From positions 1-14,550 of the forward strand of contig JAITWQ010000025.1 in NCBI GenBank assembly GCA_031285215.1: a stretch of 14,550 nt of DNA. Direction: 5' to 3'. This DNA comes from Syntrophobacterales bacterium (GTDB taxonomy: Bacteria > Desulfobacterota > Syntrophia > Syntrophales > JAAYKM01). The notes beneath the pieces were generated by a model that was not told where the DNA came from, did not search any database, and worked only from the letters and a program-made list of their open reading frames with translations. A program made the position numbers and the translations under genes. Below are positions 1 to 6,634 of this stretch, in pieces (positions within the stretch are counted from its first letter, which is position 1; every line of letters starts with the position of its first letter).

Positions 1-115
1 TTCTGCTCTGCTGTGCAATGCGCCCATTGGGAAAGCGGATTTCCCCTTCATAAACAGAAAAAATGCGGCACCGGTAAACTTGTTTTTCCTGGATATCATC
101 ATCTGAGGGGTGCAT
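1..115 (-). CDS. NUDIX hydrolase, ADP-ribose pyrophosphatase-like (N-terminal part, runs off left edge)
   Basis: The frame is open from an ATG at 115 down to the window edge, giving 38 complete codons without a stop. The N-terminus contains VYRCRIFSVYEGEIRFPNGR (about residues 13-32), which matches the first two strands of ADP-ribose pyrophosphatase-type NUDIX proteins (consensus V-Y-x-G-R-I-F-x-V ... L-P-N-G-R). The NUDIX box itself would lie beyond the edge, so the catalytic residues cannot be checked. An AAAGGA-type ribosome binding site sits about 9-10 bases upstream of the ATG. The gene starts 33 bases after the stop of the double zinc-ribbon gene on the same strand, so the two are probably cotranscribed. 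If the family is right, it would hydrolyse ADP-ribose or related nucleoside diphosphate derivatives in the cytoplasm; substrate is an inference. Confidence 0.72.
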   Translation of the reverse strand, partial: MHPSDDDIQEKQVYRCRIFSVYEGEIRFPNGRIAQQSR

Positions 116-148
116 GTTGTGGAGATCCTTTCCGTTTCCGTAAAATCA

Positions 149-391
149 TCAGCTCTCCCGAATGGTTCCATCGGAGACGAGGGCAACCCTGCAAACTCCG
201 CAAATGGGTTTTTCGTGGAGCCGGTGTTCCGGCATTCTGTTTTTTGCCCCGCAGCGAAGGCAATGGATGATTATATCGTCAAGATGGGTACGGCATTGCC
301 CGCAGACGGGACGATCATGTAATCTCACGAAGGGGATACGATTTTTTGTCCCGCACCGCAGACAGCGAATGATTAAATTTTCTTCTTCCAT
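149..391 (-). CDS. Small protein with two tandem Trx2-type zinc ribbons
   Basis: The 80-residue protein is an internal duplication. Unit 1 has CxxC pairs at C10/C13 and C30/C33, and unit 2 at C44/C47 and C64/C67, with a period of 34 residues. Each unit reads like C-L-R-C-G-x-K-N-R-x-P ... R-L-H-x-x-P-x-C-G-x-C, which resembles the N-terminal zinc ribbon of thioredoxin 2 (TrxC: C-x-x-C ... N-R-I-P ... C-G-x-C). No thioredoxin domain (WCGPC) follows, so the protein is only two zinc-binding units. Each unit probably binds one zinc ion. The role is unknown; nucleic acid or protein binding are both possible. It lies 33 bases upstream of the NUDIX gene on the same strand. The ribosome binding site is weak (AAAGG about 13 bases before the ATG). 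Confidence 0.75.
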   Translation of the reverse strand: MEEENLIIRCLRCGTKNRIPFVRLHDRPVCGQCRTHLDDIIIHCLRCGAKNRMPEHRLHEKPICGVCRVALVSDGTIRES

Positions 392-540
392 AGCTTATGG
401 CAGCCTTTAACTTTTGTATGAGCGATAGATTCTTCATAGCGATTTTTTTCAGAAAAGTAAAGGAAACGAGTGTTTTTTATACAATATTAAGCAGTTTGTT
501 GAGAGAAGGAGTAATGGTGGGTTAGACTGGCAAAAATACC

Positions 541-567
541 TTGACAAAAAAAAAATCCTCTTATAAA
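541..567 (+). promoter_or_regulatory. Sigma70-type promoter of tRNA-Phe
   Basis: A perfect TTGACA (541-546) is followed by a ten-A run and TATAAA (562-567), with a 15-base spacer. The spacer is slightly short, but the AT-rich context and position about 28 bases before the mature tRNA 5' end fit a tRNA promoter. Confidence 0.55.
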
Positions 568-594
568 AACAGCACCATTCAGTGGACGAGGTGT

Positions 595-670
595 GGGTCG
601 GTAGCTCAGTCGGTAGAGCATCGGACTGAAAATCCGAGTGTCGACAGTTCGATTCTGTCCTGACCCACCA
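595..670 (+). tRNA. tRNA-Phe (anticodon GAA)
   Basis: The 76-base sequence folds as a full cloverleaf. The acceptor stem GGGTCGG pairs with CTGACCC with one G-U. The D arm starts with GCTC at 604. The anticodon stem TCGGA/TCCGA (621-625/633-637) encloses loop CTGAAAA with GAA at 628-630. The T arm is GACAG-TTCGATT-CTGTC. The 3' CCA is encoded at 668-670. GAA reads the Phe codons UUC and UUU. The gene stands alone, with a promoter upstream and a terminator right after it. Confidence 0.97.
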
Positions 671-675
671 TTTCT

Positions 676-703
676 AAAAACCGGCTTTTGCAGTCGGTTT
701 TTT
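676..703 (+). terminator. Rho-independent terminator after tRNA-Phe
   Basis: A-rich 5' arm plus CCGGC (676-685) pairs with GTCGG plus a T run (693-702), giving about ten base pairs with one G-U and a 7-base loop, and the 3' arm runs into T residues. It begins six bases after the tRNA CCA end. Confidence 0.8.
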
Positions 704-907
704 CATTTCCATTCCGCAACATAGACAGGGAGGCGTTAAGATTCCGCTGACCAATCTTTGTTCAAGGGAATAATATCACCGGATGTTGTCCGCCCCAGTA
801 AACTGATATTGATAAACGGGCTTAAATGTGAACTTGCTCTATTGACAGCCCGCCCAAAATACCCTAGCTTAATGCCCCGGTTTGATGAGAAAGGAGCACA
901 CGGATAG
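704..907. other. Spacer between tRNA-Phe terminator and GerMN gene; no confident gene
   Basis: About 200 bases lie here. A plus frame is open from 740 to the TAG at 905-907, and a minus frame is open through the same stretch to a TAA at 736-738. Neither has a clear start with a ribosome binding site or a product I recognise. The right end probably carries the promoter of the next gene. Confidence 0.4.
842..870 (+). promoter_or_regulatory. Possible promoter of the GerMN-fusA unit
   Basis: A perfect TTGACA (842-847) is followed after exactly 17 bases by TAGCTT (865-870), which matches the -10 consensus at three of six positions. It would give a leader of about 30 bases before the GerMN start codon. 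Confidence 0.4.
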
Positions 908-1534
908 ATGGCAACAAAAAAAGAGCGCAGGGAAGTCGAAACAAAAACCAAAAAATTGAAAAAAGGAAAGCGTATTGCCATTTTAGCTGTCATAGGCGGC
1001 GCATTTTTTGGTTTTCTTGTTTTTTTCTTCGTTTCTATTTTTAGCATCCTCTTCCCTCCCATTGATATCGAATCGGGAAAGCGGGCCAGCAAAGAAAAAA
1101 TAGAAGTCGTTTTATTCTTTTCCGATGAGAATGAACTCTTTCTTGTTCCGGAAAAGCGGTATGTCTTCAAAGAAAAAAATATTCCTGCTCAGGCGAAAGA
1201 AATCGTGAGCGCCTTAATTAACGGGAGCAAGCTGGGAAATGTAAACACCTTTCCGGAAAAAGCCAGAGTAAAGGATGTAAAACTTGACGCTGATCAAACT
1301 GCCCATGTCAATTTTGATCATGATTTTCTGAAAAATCATACCGGCGGAACAACAGGTGAAATCGCAACCATTTATTCCCTGACCAACAGTCTGATACATA
1401 ATCTTCCTTCCATTCAGCGCGTTAAAATAATGGTTGACGGGAAGGCCATCCCATCCATTAAAGGGCATGTCAGTACACAAGGCGCCTTCGCCATGGAAAA
1501 AGAGCGGATTATCGAAGGGGCAAGGAACCGTTAA
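908..1534 (+). CDS. Membrane-anchored GerMN domain protein
   Basis: This 208-residue protein has a strongly basic N-terminus (residues 1-22), one hydrophobic segment (about 23-50) and a C-terminal region outside the membrane. Residues about 65-190 fit the GerMN (sporulation/germination GerM-like) domain: the L-F-F-S-D-E-N-E-L start near 69, [12 protein letters not shown] near 113-124, A-H-V-N-F-D near 132-137, and the closing I-Y-S-L-T-N-S-L ... V-K-I-M-V-D-G-K segment near 155-179. In Gram-positives GerM is a spore germination lipoprotein. In non-spore-forming deltaproteobacteria such proteins are common but their role is not known, and a cell-wall-linked role is an inference. AGGAG lies 11 bases before the ATG. 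The EF-G gene follows after 32 bases, suggesting cotranscription. Confidence 0.85.
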   Translation: MATKKERREVETKTKKLKKGKRIAILAVIGGAFFGFLVFFFVSIFSILFPPIDIESGKRASKEKIEVVLFFSDENELFLVPEKRYVFKEKNIPAQAKEIVSALINGSKLGNVNTFPEKARVKDVKLDADQTAHVNFDHDFLKNHTGGTTGEIATIYSLTNSLIHNLPSIQRVKIMVDGKAIPSIKGHVSTQGAFAMEKERIIEGARNR

Positions 1535-1566
1535 CACCGGCATTATGCCATGAAGGACTGAACAAA

Positions 1567-3603
1567 ATGGCCCCGAAATCAAAATTGGCGAAAATTCGTA
1601 ATATCGGTATCATTGCCCACATTGACGCGGGCAAGACAACATTCACCGAAAGAATCCTCTTTTATACGGGGCGCTCCCATAAAATGGGAGAGGTACACGA
1701 CGGAGAGGCCACCATGGATTGGATGCCCCAGGAACAGGAGCGGGGCATCACCATTATGTCCGCCGTCACCAGTTGCAGCTGGAAAGGGCATGATATTCAT
1801 GTCATTGATACTCCGGGTCACGTTGATTTCACCATGGAAGTGGAACGAAGCCTTCGCGTCCTGGATGGCGTCGTGGCCGTCTTTTGCGCCGTCGCGGGGG
1901 TGGAGCCTCAATCGGAAACGGTCTGGCATCAGGCGGATAAGTACAATGTCCCGAAAATAGCGTTTATCAATAAAATGGATCGCATTGGTGCTGATTTTTG
2001 GGGAGCAATCGCCATGATGGGCAAACGATTTAACTCCGTTCCCCTCGCCCTGCAAATTCCCATGGGGGCGGAAGAAAAATTTGCCGGAGTCATTGATCTT
2101 TTGCGCCGGAAAGCCATTCGCTGGAACGATCAGACATTGGGCGTTTCCTACGCAGAGGAAGACATTCCCGAAGATTTTAGAGATGAAGCGGAACATTACC
2201 GGGAGGCAATGATCGAAGCGCTTGCGGAAGTGGACGACGATATTGCCAATCAATATCTGGGCGGTGAGGAACCGGCGGAAAAGGACATTATTGAAGCCAT
2301 CCGGAAGGCGACCCTTTCCCTTAAGACCGTACCTGTTTTCTGCGGCACGGCCCTGCGCAACAAAGGGGTGCAGCCGGTTTTAGACGCCGTAATCAACTAT
2401 TTACCATCGCCGGAAGATATTCCCCACATTAAGGGGACAAACCCCCGCACAAACGAAGAAGAAATACGCGCCAGCAGCGAAAAGGATCCCTTAACGGCCT
2501 TAGCCTTTAAAGTCATGATGGATGAGGGCCGGAAAATCACTTTTTTGCGCATTTATTCGGGTAAGATTTATGTCAATAACGATATTTACAATGTCATCAA
2601 GCAGCGGAAGGAAAAACTTTCCCGCATCCTGAAAATGCACGCCAATAAGCGCGAACGCGTTGAGGAAGCAGGCGCGGGCGATATTGTCGCAGTGATGGGA
2701 TTGAAAACCACCACCACGGGAGATACGCTCTGCGATGACGCTTACCCCATCATTCTGGAAAGAATTGATTTTTATGAACCCGTCATCAGCCAGGCGATAG
2801 AGGCCAAAACACCGGGTGATCAGGAAAAACTGACCGCCGCCCTGGAAAAACTTTTGGAAGAAGACCCGACATTACGGGTAAAATACGACGATGATACCGC
2901 CCAAACCATCATTTCCGGCATGGGGGAACTCCATCTGGAAATTCTTCTGGACAGGCTGACGCGGGAATTTAATACCTTTGTCAATGTGGGCAAGCCGCGC
3001 GTTGTCTATCGCGAAACGATCCAAAAGAAAACAGAAGCAGAAGGGCGATTCGAACGGGAACTGGGAGAAAAGAAACATTTTGGCCACATACGCCTTAATC
3101 TGATTCCGGCGGCGAGGGGAACGGGAATCGAAATCGTCTGGAAAACAGATTCGGCATCAATTCCCGCAGAATATCACGAAATGGTAGAAACCGGTATTCA
3201 CGAGTCTGCTTCCAGCGGTGTTTTGGGCGGCTATCCCGTTGTTGATGTAAAGGTAGAGATCGTTGGCGGCTCAATCCGTGAAGGAGAATCAACGCCCATG
3301 GGATACAAGATCGCGGCGGCAACCGCCTTTAAAGACGGTTGTTCCCAGGGTGATCCCATTCTTCTGGAACCCATTATGACGGTGGATATTGTTACTCCCA
3401 CCGATTTTATCGGCGATGTTATCGGCGATATCAATGGGAGGCACGGCGAAGTACAGGCCATTGCGCAAAAGGGGCATGTCAGCGAAGTTCATTGCCGCGT
3501 TCCCCTCAAATCGCTGTTTGGCTACTCCACAGACCTGCGGTCCGCAACTCAGGGACGCGCCTTTTATTCCATGCAGTTTCTGGGGTATGATAAAGGAATG
3601 TAG
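1567..3603 (+). CDS. fusA: Elongation factor G
   Basis: A complete 678-residue EF-G, the GTPase that drives translocation of mRNA and tRNAs on the ribosome. The G domain shows G1 AHIDAGKTT (17-25), switch I with [13 protein letters not shown] near 51-63, G3 DTPGH (81-85), G4 NKMD (135-138) and G5 near CGTAL (259-263). Domains II to V follow, including the domain IV segment [13 protein letters not shown]. It is slightly shorter than the usual 690-700 residues. The start is supported by AAGGA nine bases upstream. The gene sits with a GerMN gene and not with rpsL, rpsG and tuf, so it may be a second EF-G paralogue (fusA2-like). A duplicate elsewhere cannot be seen here. Confidence 0.95.
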   Translation: MAPKSKLAKIRNIGIIAHIDAGKTTFTERILFYTGRSHKMGEVHDGEATMDWMPQEQERGITIMSAVTSCSWKGHDIHVIDTPGHVDFTMEVERSLRVLDGVVAVFCAVAGVEPQSETVWHQADKYNVPKIAFINKMDRIGADFWGAIAMMGKRFNSVPLALQIPMGAEEKFAGVIDLLRRKAIRWNDQTLGVSYAEEDIPEDFRDEAEHYREAMIEALAEVDDDIANQYLGGEEPAEKDIIEAIRKATLSLKTVPVFCGTALRNKGVQPVLDAVINYLPSPEDIPHIKGTNPRTNEEEIRASSEKDPLTALAFKVMMDEGRKITFLRIYSGKIYVNNDIYNVIKQRKEKLSRILKMHANKRERVEEAGAGDIVAVMGLKTTTTGDTLCDDAYPIILERIDFYEPVISQAIEAKTPGDQEKLTAALEKLLEEDPTLRVKYDDDTAQTIISGMGELHLEILLDRLTREFNTFVNVGKPRVVYRETIQKKTEAEGRFERELGEKKHFGHIRLNLIPAARGTGIEIVWKTDSASIPAEYHEMVETGIHESASSGVLGGYPVVDVKVEIVGGSIREGESTPMGYKIAAATAFKDGCSQGDPILLEPIMTVDIVTPTDFIGDVIGDINGRHGEVQAIAQKGHVSEVHCRVPLKSLFGYSTDLRSATQGRAFYSMQFLGYDKGM

Positions 3604-3692
3604 CTGCCGCGAAAAAATTGATTGACTTAAGGAAGATTCTGTATTTTCTTAGTGGTGTTCACTTATTTTTTGCATGGCTTTGCCGGAATACA

Positions 3693-3707
3693 TTTTTGCA
3701 GCAAAAA
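3693..3707. repeat. Short perfect palindrome
   Basis: TTTTTGC-A-GCAAAAA is a perfect inverted repeat around a single A. It could be an operator-like site or a small hairpin, but no neighbouring gene start makes use of it obvious. Confidence 0.35.
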
Positions 3708-3909
3708 CGATGATGCAATTGTTACGTTTATATTCAGGTCATGGGGAGCAACACATGCCGGGCGATCCCTTACTCTCCTTTTCACTCGGCTATTTCCCAT
3801 GGCCTACATAAAGTCATCTGACTGCGGCGAAGATGCCGGTGGATTTCCAGCGCGGTTTGGTATTTATTCGCAGCGGTTTTGCGGCCGGAAGTTTTTCGCG
3901 TAAAAAATA

Positions 3910-3938
3910 TTGACAGGCTTTTCCTCCTGCAATATATG
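3910..3938 (+). promoter_or_regulatory. Orphan sigma70-type promoter
   Basis: A perfect TTGACA (3910-3915) is followed after exactly 17 bases by TATATG (3933-3938), matching four of six -10 positions. Transcription would start near 3945 and run directly into the hairpin at 3956-3993, with no convincing coding sequence after it. Confidence 0.5.
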
Positions 3939-3944
3939 AGCGGA

Positions 3945-4010
3945 TATTTTTTATTCAAGGAGACGGGGGAGCAAACAGGAGAGCGTCTCCTTGATTTCAT
4001 TTTACCCTTT
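3945..4010 (+). ncRNA. Candidate small RNA ending in a perfect 10-bp hairpin
   Basis: CAAGGAGACG (3956-3965) is perfectly complementary to CGTCTCCTTG (3984-3993), with an 18-base purine-rich loop containing GGGGGAGC and AGGAGAG. A pyrimidine- and T-rich stretch follows (3994-4010). With the orphan promoter just upstream this could be a short structured transcript of about 50-65 bases or the 5' part of a longer one. The boundaries are estimated. An alternative is a 42-residue ORF from the ATG at 3937, but that start lies inside the promoter. Confidence 0.3.
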
Positions 4011-4131
4011 TCCGCTTTCTATCAGTGTATGATCCGCAATCTCATGAAAAGAAACTGCAAGTGATTTTTCCGTGGAGATGACGGGAAAAGGCAAAGTCTC
4101 TCAAGGTATTCAGAACGCCCGCTCTTTCTTT

Positions 4132-4926
4132 TTACAGACAGATGACCCCTTTTATCCCCTCAAGGCGGTTGTAACAGGCCACCACCTCGTCACTGGAACG
4201 CACATGCTTGCGGATGGTAACACTGACATATTTTCCTTCTTTTGAAGATCGCAGGGCAGGTTCTTCTTCGGGAAATAATAAGAGAATATCATGGAGTTTT
4301 TCCATGGGTGCGATAAATTTGAAGGGAAACAGACAGGGCCATGTGTGGTTCCTGTCCAATAATTCCCGGAAGGTATGATGTTGAGCTGTTATTTGCCCCA
4401 TGGCCGGCGGTCGGCATTGTCTGTCGTGAAATAAGAGAACCCGTTTGATGAAATCATCCCGTAAGCGAAAATCCCGCAAAGGCAATTCTTCCTCCACAGG
4501 AACATCGGGAAATTGCCTTACAAACGCCTGGGCAAACAATCCGGTTCCATATCCTGCCTCTTCCCCCTGATGGTCAAACACACGGACAAGTTTCAAACCG
4601 CAGGAAGGAGACCCTCCTTTAAAGATAAAGCCGCTCAGCTTTTCTTCGCGCAGTTCCCTGACCTTTCTGTCTGCCCAATCAATCATCTGTCTTGTCAGAT
4701 CGCAGCGTGTTTCCACCGTGATCATCTTCGGGTAACGGGGATTACCGAATAATCTGGCTTCTTCACGGGGAACACTCAATCCGCATTCCGTTTCGGGGCA
4801 TACGCTGAAAAAATCAGCATGAGGTTCCAGGGCGGCAAGCAGTGGAGAATCCAGCTTATGCTTTCCGTTATAGCGAACAGGGAATCCCAATAAACACGCA
4901 CTGATACCGATCTTTGCCTTTTTCAT
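4132..4926 (-). CDS. DUF523-DUF493 fusion protein
   Basis: The 264-residue protein has two parts. Residues about 4-160 are a DUF523 domain (YbbK-like): I-S-A-C-L-L-G near 8-14, R-Y-N-G (18-21), C-P-E (43-45), G-L-S-V-P-R-E (49-55) and G-G-S-P-S-C-G (104-110), with conserved cysteines C11, C43 and C109. Residues about 194-264 look like DUF493 (YbeD-like), with the hallmark S-S-K-E-G-K-Y-V-S-V-T-I and a closing E-G-I-K-G-V-I. The linker (161-193) begins like the FIxRV segment that normally leads from DUF523 into DUF1722, but DUF1722 is absent. One uninterrupted frame covers both domains. It starts 10 bases after the ribD stop on the same strand. The function of DUF523 is unknown; YbeD is a small ACT-like-fold protein. 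Regulation by ligand binding is only a guess. Confidence 0.8.
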   Translation of the reverse strand: MKKAKIGISACLLGFPVRYNGKHKLDSPLLAALEPHADFFSVCPETECGLSVPREEARLFGNPRYPKMITVETRCDLTRQMIDWADRKVRELREEKLSGFIFKGGSPSCGLKLVRVFDHQGEEAGYGTGLFAQAFVRQFPDVPVEEELPLRDFRLRDDFIKRVLLFHDRQCRPPAMGQITAQHHTFRELLDRNHTWPCLFPFKFIAPMEKLHDILLLFPEEEPALRSSKEGKYVSVTIRKHVRSSDEVVACYNRLEGIKGVICL

Positions 4927-4936
4927 GTTCTGCTCA

Positions 4937-6034
4937 TTAAGACAGGGGCTTTGTTATGCGGCCATCCAGAATAATATCATCACCGCTGCGGGAAACTTTC
5001 TTGAATCTCAGTCCCATCGCCCTTTCCATGCTGGTAATATGCAATTCCCCCACCGTATCCAGTCCCGCGCCGATAATTTTGGGCGCCACAATGGCAACCA
5101 CTCGATCTGCACAGTCGGCGCGCAAAACCGAAGTAATAACGCCGCTTCCCCCTTCCACCAATACAGAAGAAATTTTCCGCTGCCCTAACCGCAGGAAAAG
5201 TTCTTGCAAGTCAAAAAGGTGGTCTTCCTCCTGATCCATTTGCAGAACATCCACGCCCAGACCGCGTATTTGGGAACATTTATCCGGGAAAGACCGGATA
5301 CCGGTAACTATTAATGTGGCGGCTCTGTCCTGATTTTGAAAGATTTTGGCCGTCAACGGCGCTTCCAGCTTTGGGTCAAGGATGACGCGCAGAGGATTTC
5401 TGCCCTTTACATGGCGGGTGGTCAGTTCGGGATCATCGTGAAGAACTGTTCCCGCCCCTGCCAGGATGGCGTCGTGAAGGCTCCTTAATTTATGGGCAAA
5501 GCGGCGCGATCTTTCCCCGCTGATCCACTGGGAATGGCCCGTTGAAGTTGCGATTCGTCCGTCCAGCGTTTGGGCAAATTTAACGGTTATAAAGGGCATA
5601 CCCGTGGTGACGTATTTAAGAAAAGATTCGTTAAGTGCCCGGCAGTCCCCTTCCATGACGCCAACGGTCACCTCAACGCCTGCCCTCCGCAGCGCCGCAA
5701 TACTCTTGCCGGAGACCAGCGGGTTTGGATCTTCCATGCCAATAATCACATGGGAAAATTTTGCGGCTAAAACGCGCTCCAGACAGGGGGGTGTTTTTCC
5801 ATGATGACTGCATGGCTCCAGGGTGACATAAAGTTTTGCTCCCGGAGGAACCTGCTTCAGCCCCGCCAGAGCATTGGCTTCCGCGTGAGCCTCCCCGTAA
5901 CGGCGATGATAGCCCTCCGCGATAATCTTGCCATCCTTTTCAATAACAGCGCCCACCATTGGATTCGGGCTGACATAACCCGCCCCTTTGCGGGCCAGAT
6001 AAAGGGCTCGTTTCATAAAATATTGGTCAGACAA
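4937..6034 (-). CDS. ribD: Bifunctional riboflavin biosynthesis deaminase/reductase RibD
   Basis: The 365-residue protein catalyses two steps of riboflavin synthesis: deamination of diaminohydroxyphosphoribosylaminopyrimidine and NADPH-dependent reduction of the ribosyl side chain. The deaminase domain (about 1-145) has S-P-N-P-M-V-G-A-V (22-30), the zinc and catalytic motif HAE (50-52) and PCSHHGKTPPC (74-84), with zinc ligands H50, C75 and C84. The reductase domain (about 146-360) has F-A-Q-T-L-D-G-R-I-A, G-A-G-T-V-L-H-D-D-P and L-V-E-G-G-S-G. The first codon is TTG. GAGG eight bases before it and the family's usual N-terminus (D-x-x-F/Y-M-x-R-A-L) support it over the ATG at 6016. No other rib genes and no FMN riboswitch are seen nearby. 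The DUF523-DUF493 gene follows after 10 bases. Confidence 0.95.
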   Translation of the reverse strand: MSDQYFMKRALYLARKGAGYVSPNPMVGAVIEKDGKIIAEGYHRRYGEAHAEANALAGLKQVPPGAKLYVTLEPCSHHGKTPPCLERVLAAKFSHVIIGMEDPNPLVSGKSIAALRRAGVEVTVGVMEGDCRALNESFLKYVTTGMPFITVKFAQTLDGRIATSTGHSQWISGERSRRFAHKLRSLHDAILAGAGTVLHDDPELTTRHVKGRNPLRVILDPKLEAPLTAKIFQNQDRAATLIVTGIRSFPDKCSQIRGLGVDVLQMDQEEDHLFDLQELFLRLGQRKISSVLVEGGSGVITSVLRADCADRVVAIVAPKIIGAGLDTVGELHITSMERAMGLRFKKVSRSGDDIILDGRITKPLS

Positions 6035-6054
6035 AAGAATAACCTCATTGATAG

Positions 6055-6083
6055 TTGAATAGTTTCGCTAATTGCGGTATTTT
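6055..6083 (+). promoter_or_regulatory. Possible promoter for the exported protein-ygiQ unit
   Basis: TTGAAT (6055-6060), a 17-base spacer and TATTTT (6078-6083) match four of six positions in each hexamer. The site lies in the divergent gap with ribD and would give a leader of about 100 bases before the start at 6191. Confidence 0.3.
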
Positions 6084-6190
6084 ATCACATCATTTCGCCT
6101 TATGCCATGGAGCAATCTGACTTTCGATACTCAAATGCGGTCCCTTGCGCACTGCGGCAAAAACGGGATTTATCAGGGAGGGGAAAATTT

Positions 6191-6595
6191 ATGTTCAGGC
6201 AAAGAAAAGATTACCGGAAAGGCAAAAACCGCAGGGAATTACCCCTGATTGCAGGAATTGTATGGCTGGCCATGGCATTGTTTTTATCCGGTGTCATCCT
6301 GCCTACCGGTGTCTGGTCCCATCCTGCCAAAAAGATAATTCTAAACTATAACAAAAGTGCCGGTACTTTGAGTGTAACCATTCAACATCCGTCTTCCATA
6401 CTTGATTGGCATTACATCAAAACCATATCCATTAGCAAAAATAAGGAAAATCCCATTGAGAACAATTATGAAAATCAGCCGGGAAATGAATTTACCTATA
6501 CTTATACCGTTGCCGCCTCCTCCGGCGATACCTTAACCGTAACTGCGGCTTGCAGCCTCTATGAAACTACAACCGCACGCATCACCATTCCATGA
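6191..6595 (+). CDS. Exported superoxide-reductase-like small protein
   Basis: I place the start at 6191 because AGGGAGGGG lies eight bases upstream; the frame is open further upstream to an ATG at 6107 but without a good site. The 134-residue product has a basic N-terminus (R3-R15), a hydrophobic signal segment (about 18-41) and a likely cleavage just before H44-P45. The mature beta-rich domain (45-134) resembles the catalytic domain of superoxide reductase/desulfoferrodoxin: V-T-I-Q-H-P near 62-67, H-Y-I-K-T-I (74-79) and A-C-S-L-Y (120-124). In superoxide reductase the metal ligands are four His and one Cys in HP, HYI and CNxH motifs. Here H44, H66, H74 and C121 could correspond, but the last His is Tyr124. 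Activity is therefore doubtful. The ygiQ gene follows after 39 bases. Confidence 0.6.
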   Translation: MFRQRKDYRKGKNRRELPLIAGIVWLAMALFLSGVILPTGVWSHPAKKIILNYNKSAGTLSVTIQHPSSILDWHYIKTISISKNKENPIENNYENQPGNEFTYTYTVAASSGDTLTVTAACSLYETTTARITIP

Positions 6596-6634
6596 AGACA
6601 AAAGCCTCCGCCCCCTCCACAAGAAGTAACAGTT

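Larger units (their letters stand above)
3604..4131. other. Convergent spacer of 528 bases without a confident gene
   Basis: The stretch lies between the ends of fusA (plus) and the DUF523-DUF493 gene (minus). Short open frames exist on both strands (3652-3903 plus, 3782-4000 minus), but none has a good ribosome binding site or recognisable domain. It contains a 15-base palindrome at 3693-3707, an isolated promoter at 3910-3938, a strong hairpin at 3956-3993, and a weaker one at 4065-4089 with one mismatch. Confidence 0.6.

Noticed and set aside
505..526. GAAGGAG followed by ATG GTG GGT TAG, a possible three-residue leader peptide
   Set aside because: It lies before the tRNA promoter with no regulated gene after it, so it is most likely chance.
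595..670. tRNA-Phe as an attachment site of an integrated element
   Set aside because: No second copy of the tRNA 3' end, no integrase and no mobile genes are present in the window.
736..1170. 144-residue minus-strand ORF
   Set aside because: It overlaps the GerMN gene, whose reading frame has recognisable domain motifs and a ribosome binding site. Only its 3' part (736-907) lies outside and is listed as spacer.
1579..2253. 224-residue minus-strand ORF inside fusA
   Set aside because: It is antisense to the conserved G domain of EF-G and has no recognisable motif.
3652..4000. ORFs 3652-3903 (plus) and 3782-4000 (minus)
   Set aside because: No ribosome binding site, no domain, unusual composition, and they overlap each other in a convergent spacer.
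4937..6106. FMN riboswitch upstream of ribD
   Set aside because: The gap between ribD and the divergent gene is short and I see no conserved RFN element sequence in it.
6107..6190. Longer N-terminus for the exported protein from ATG at 6107
   Set aside because: It would place 28 non-signal residues before the signal segment, and the strong AGGGAGGGG site points to the ATG at 6191.
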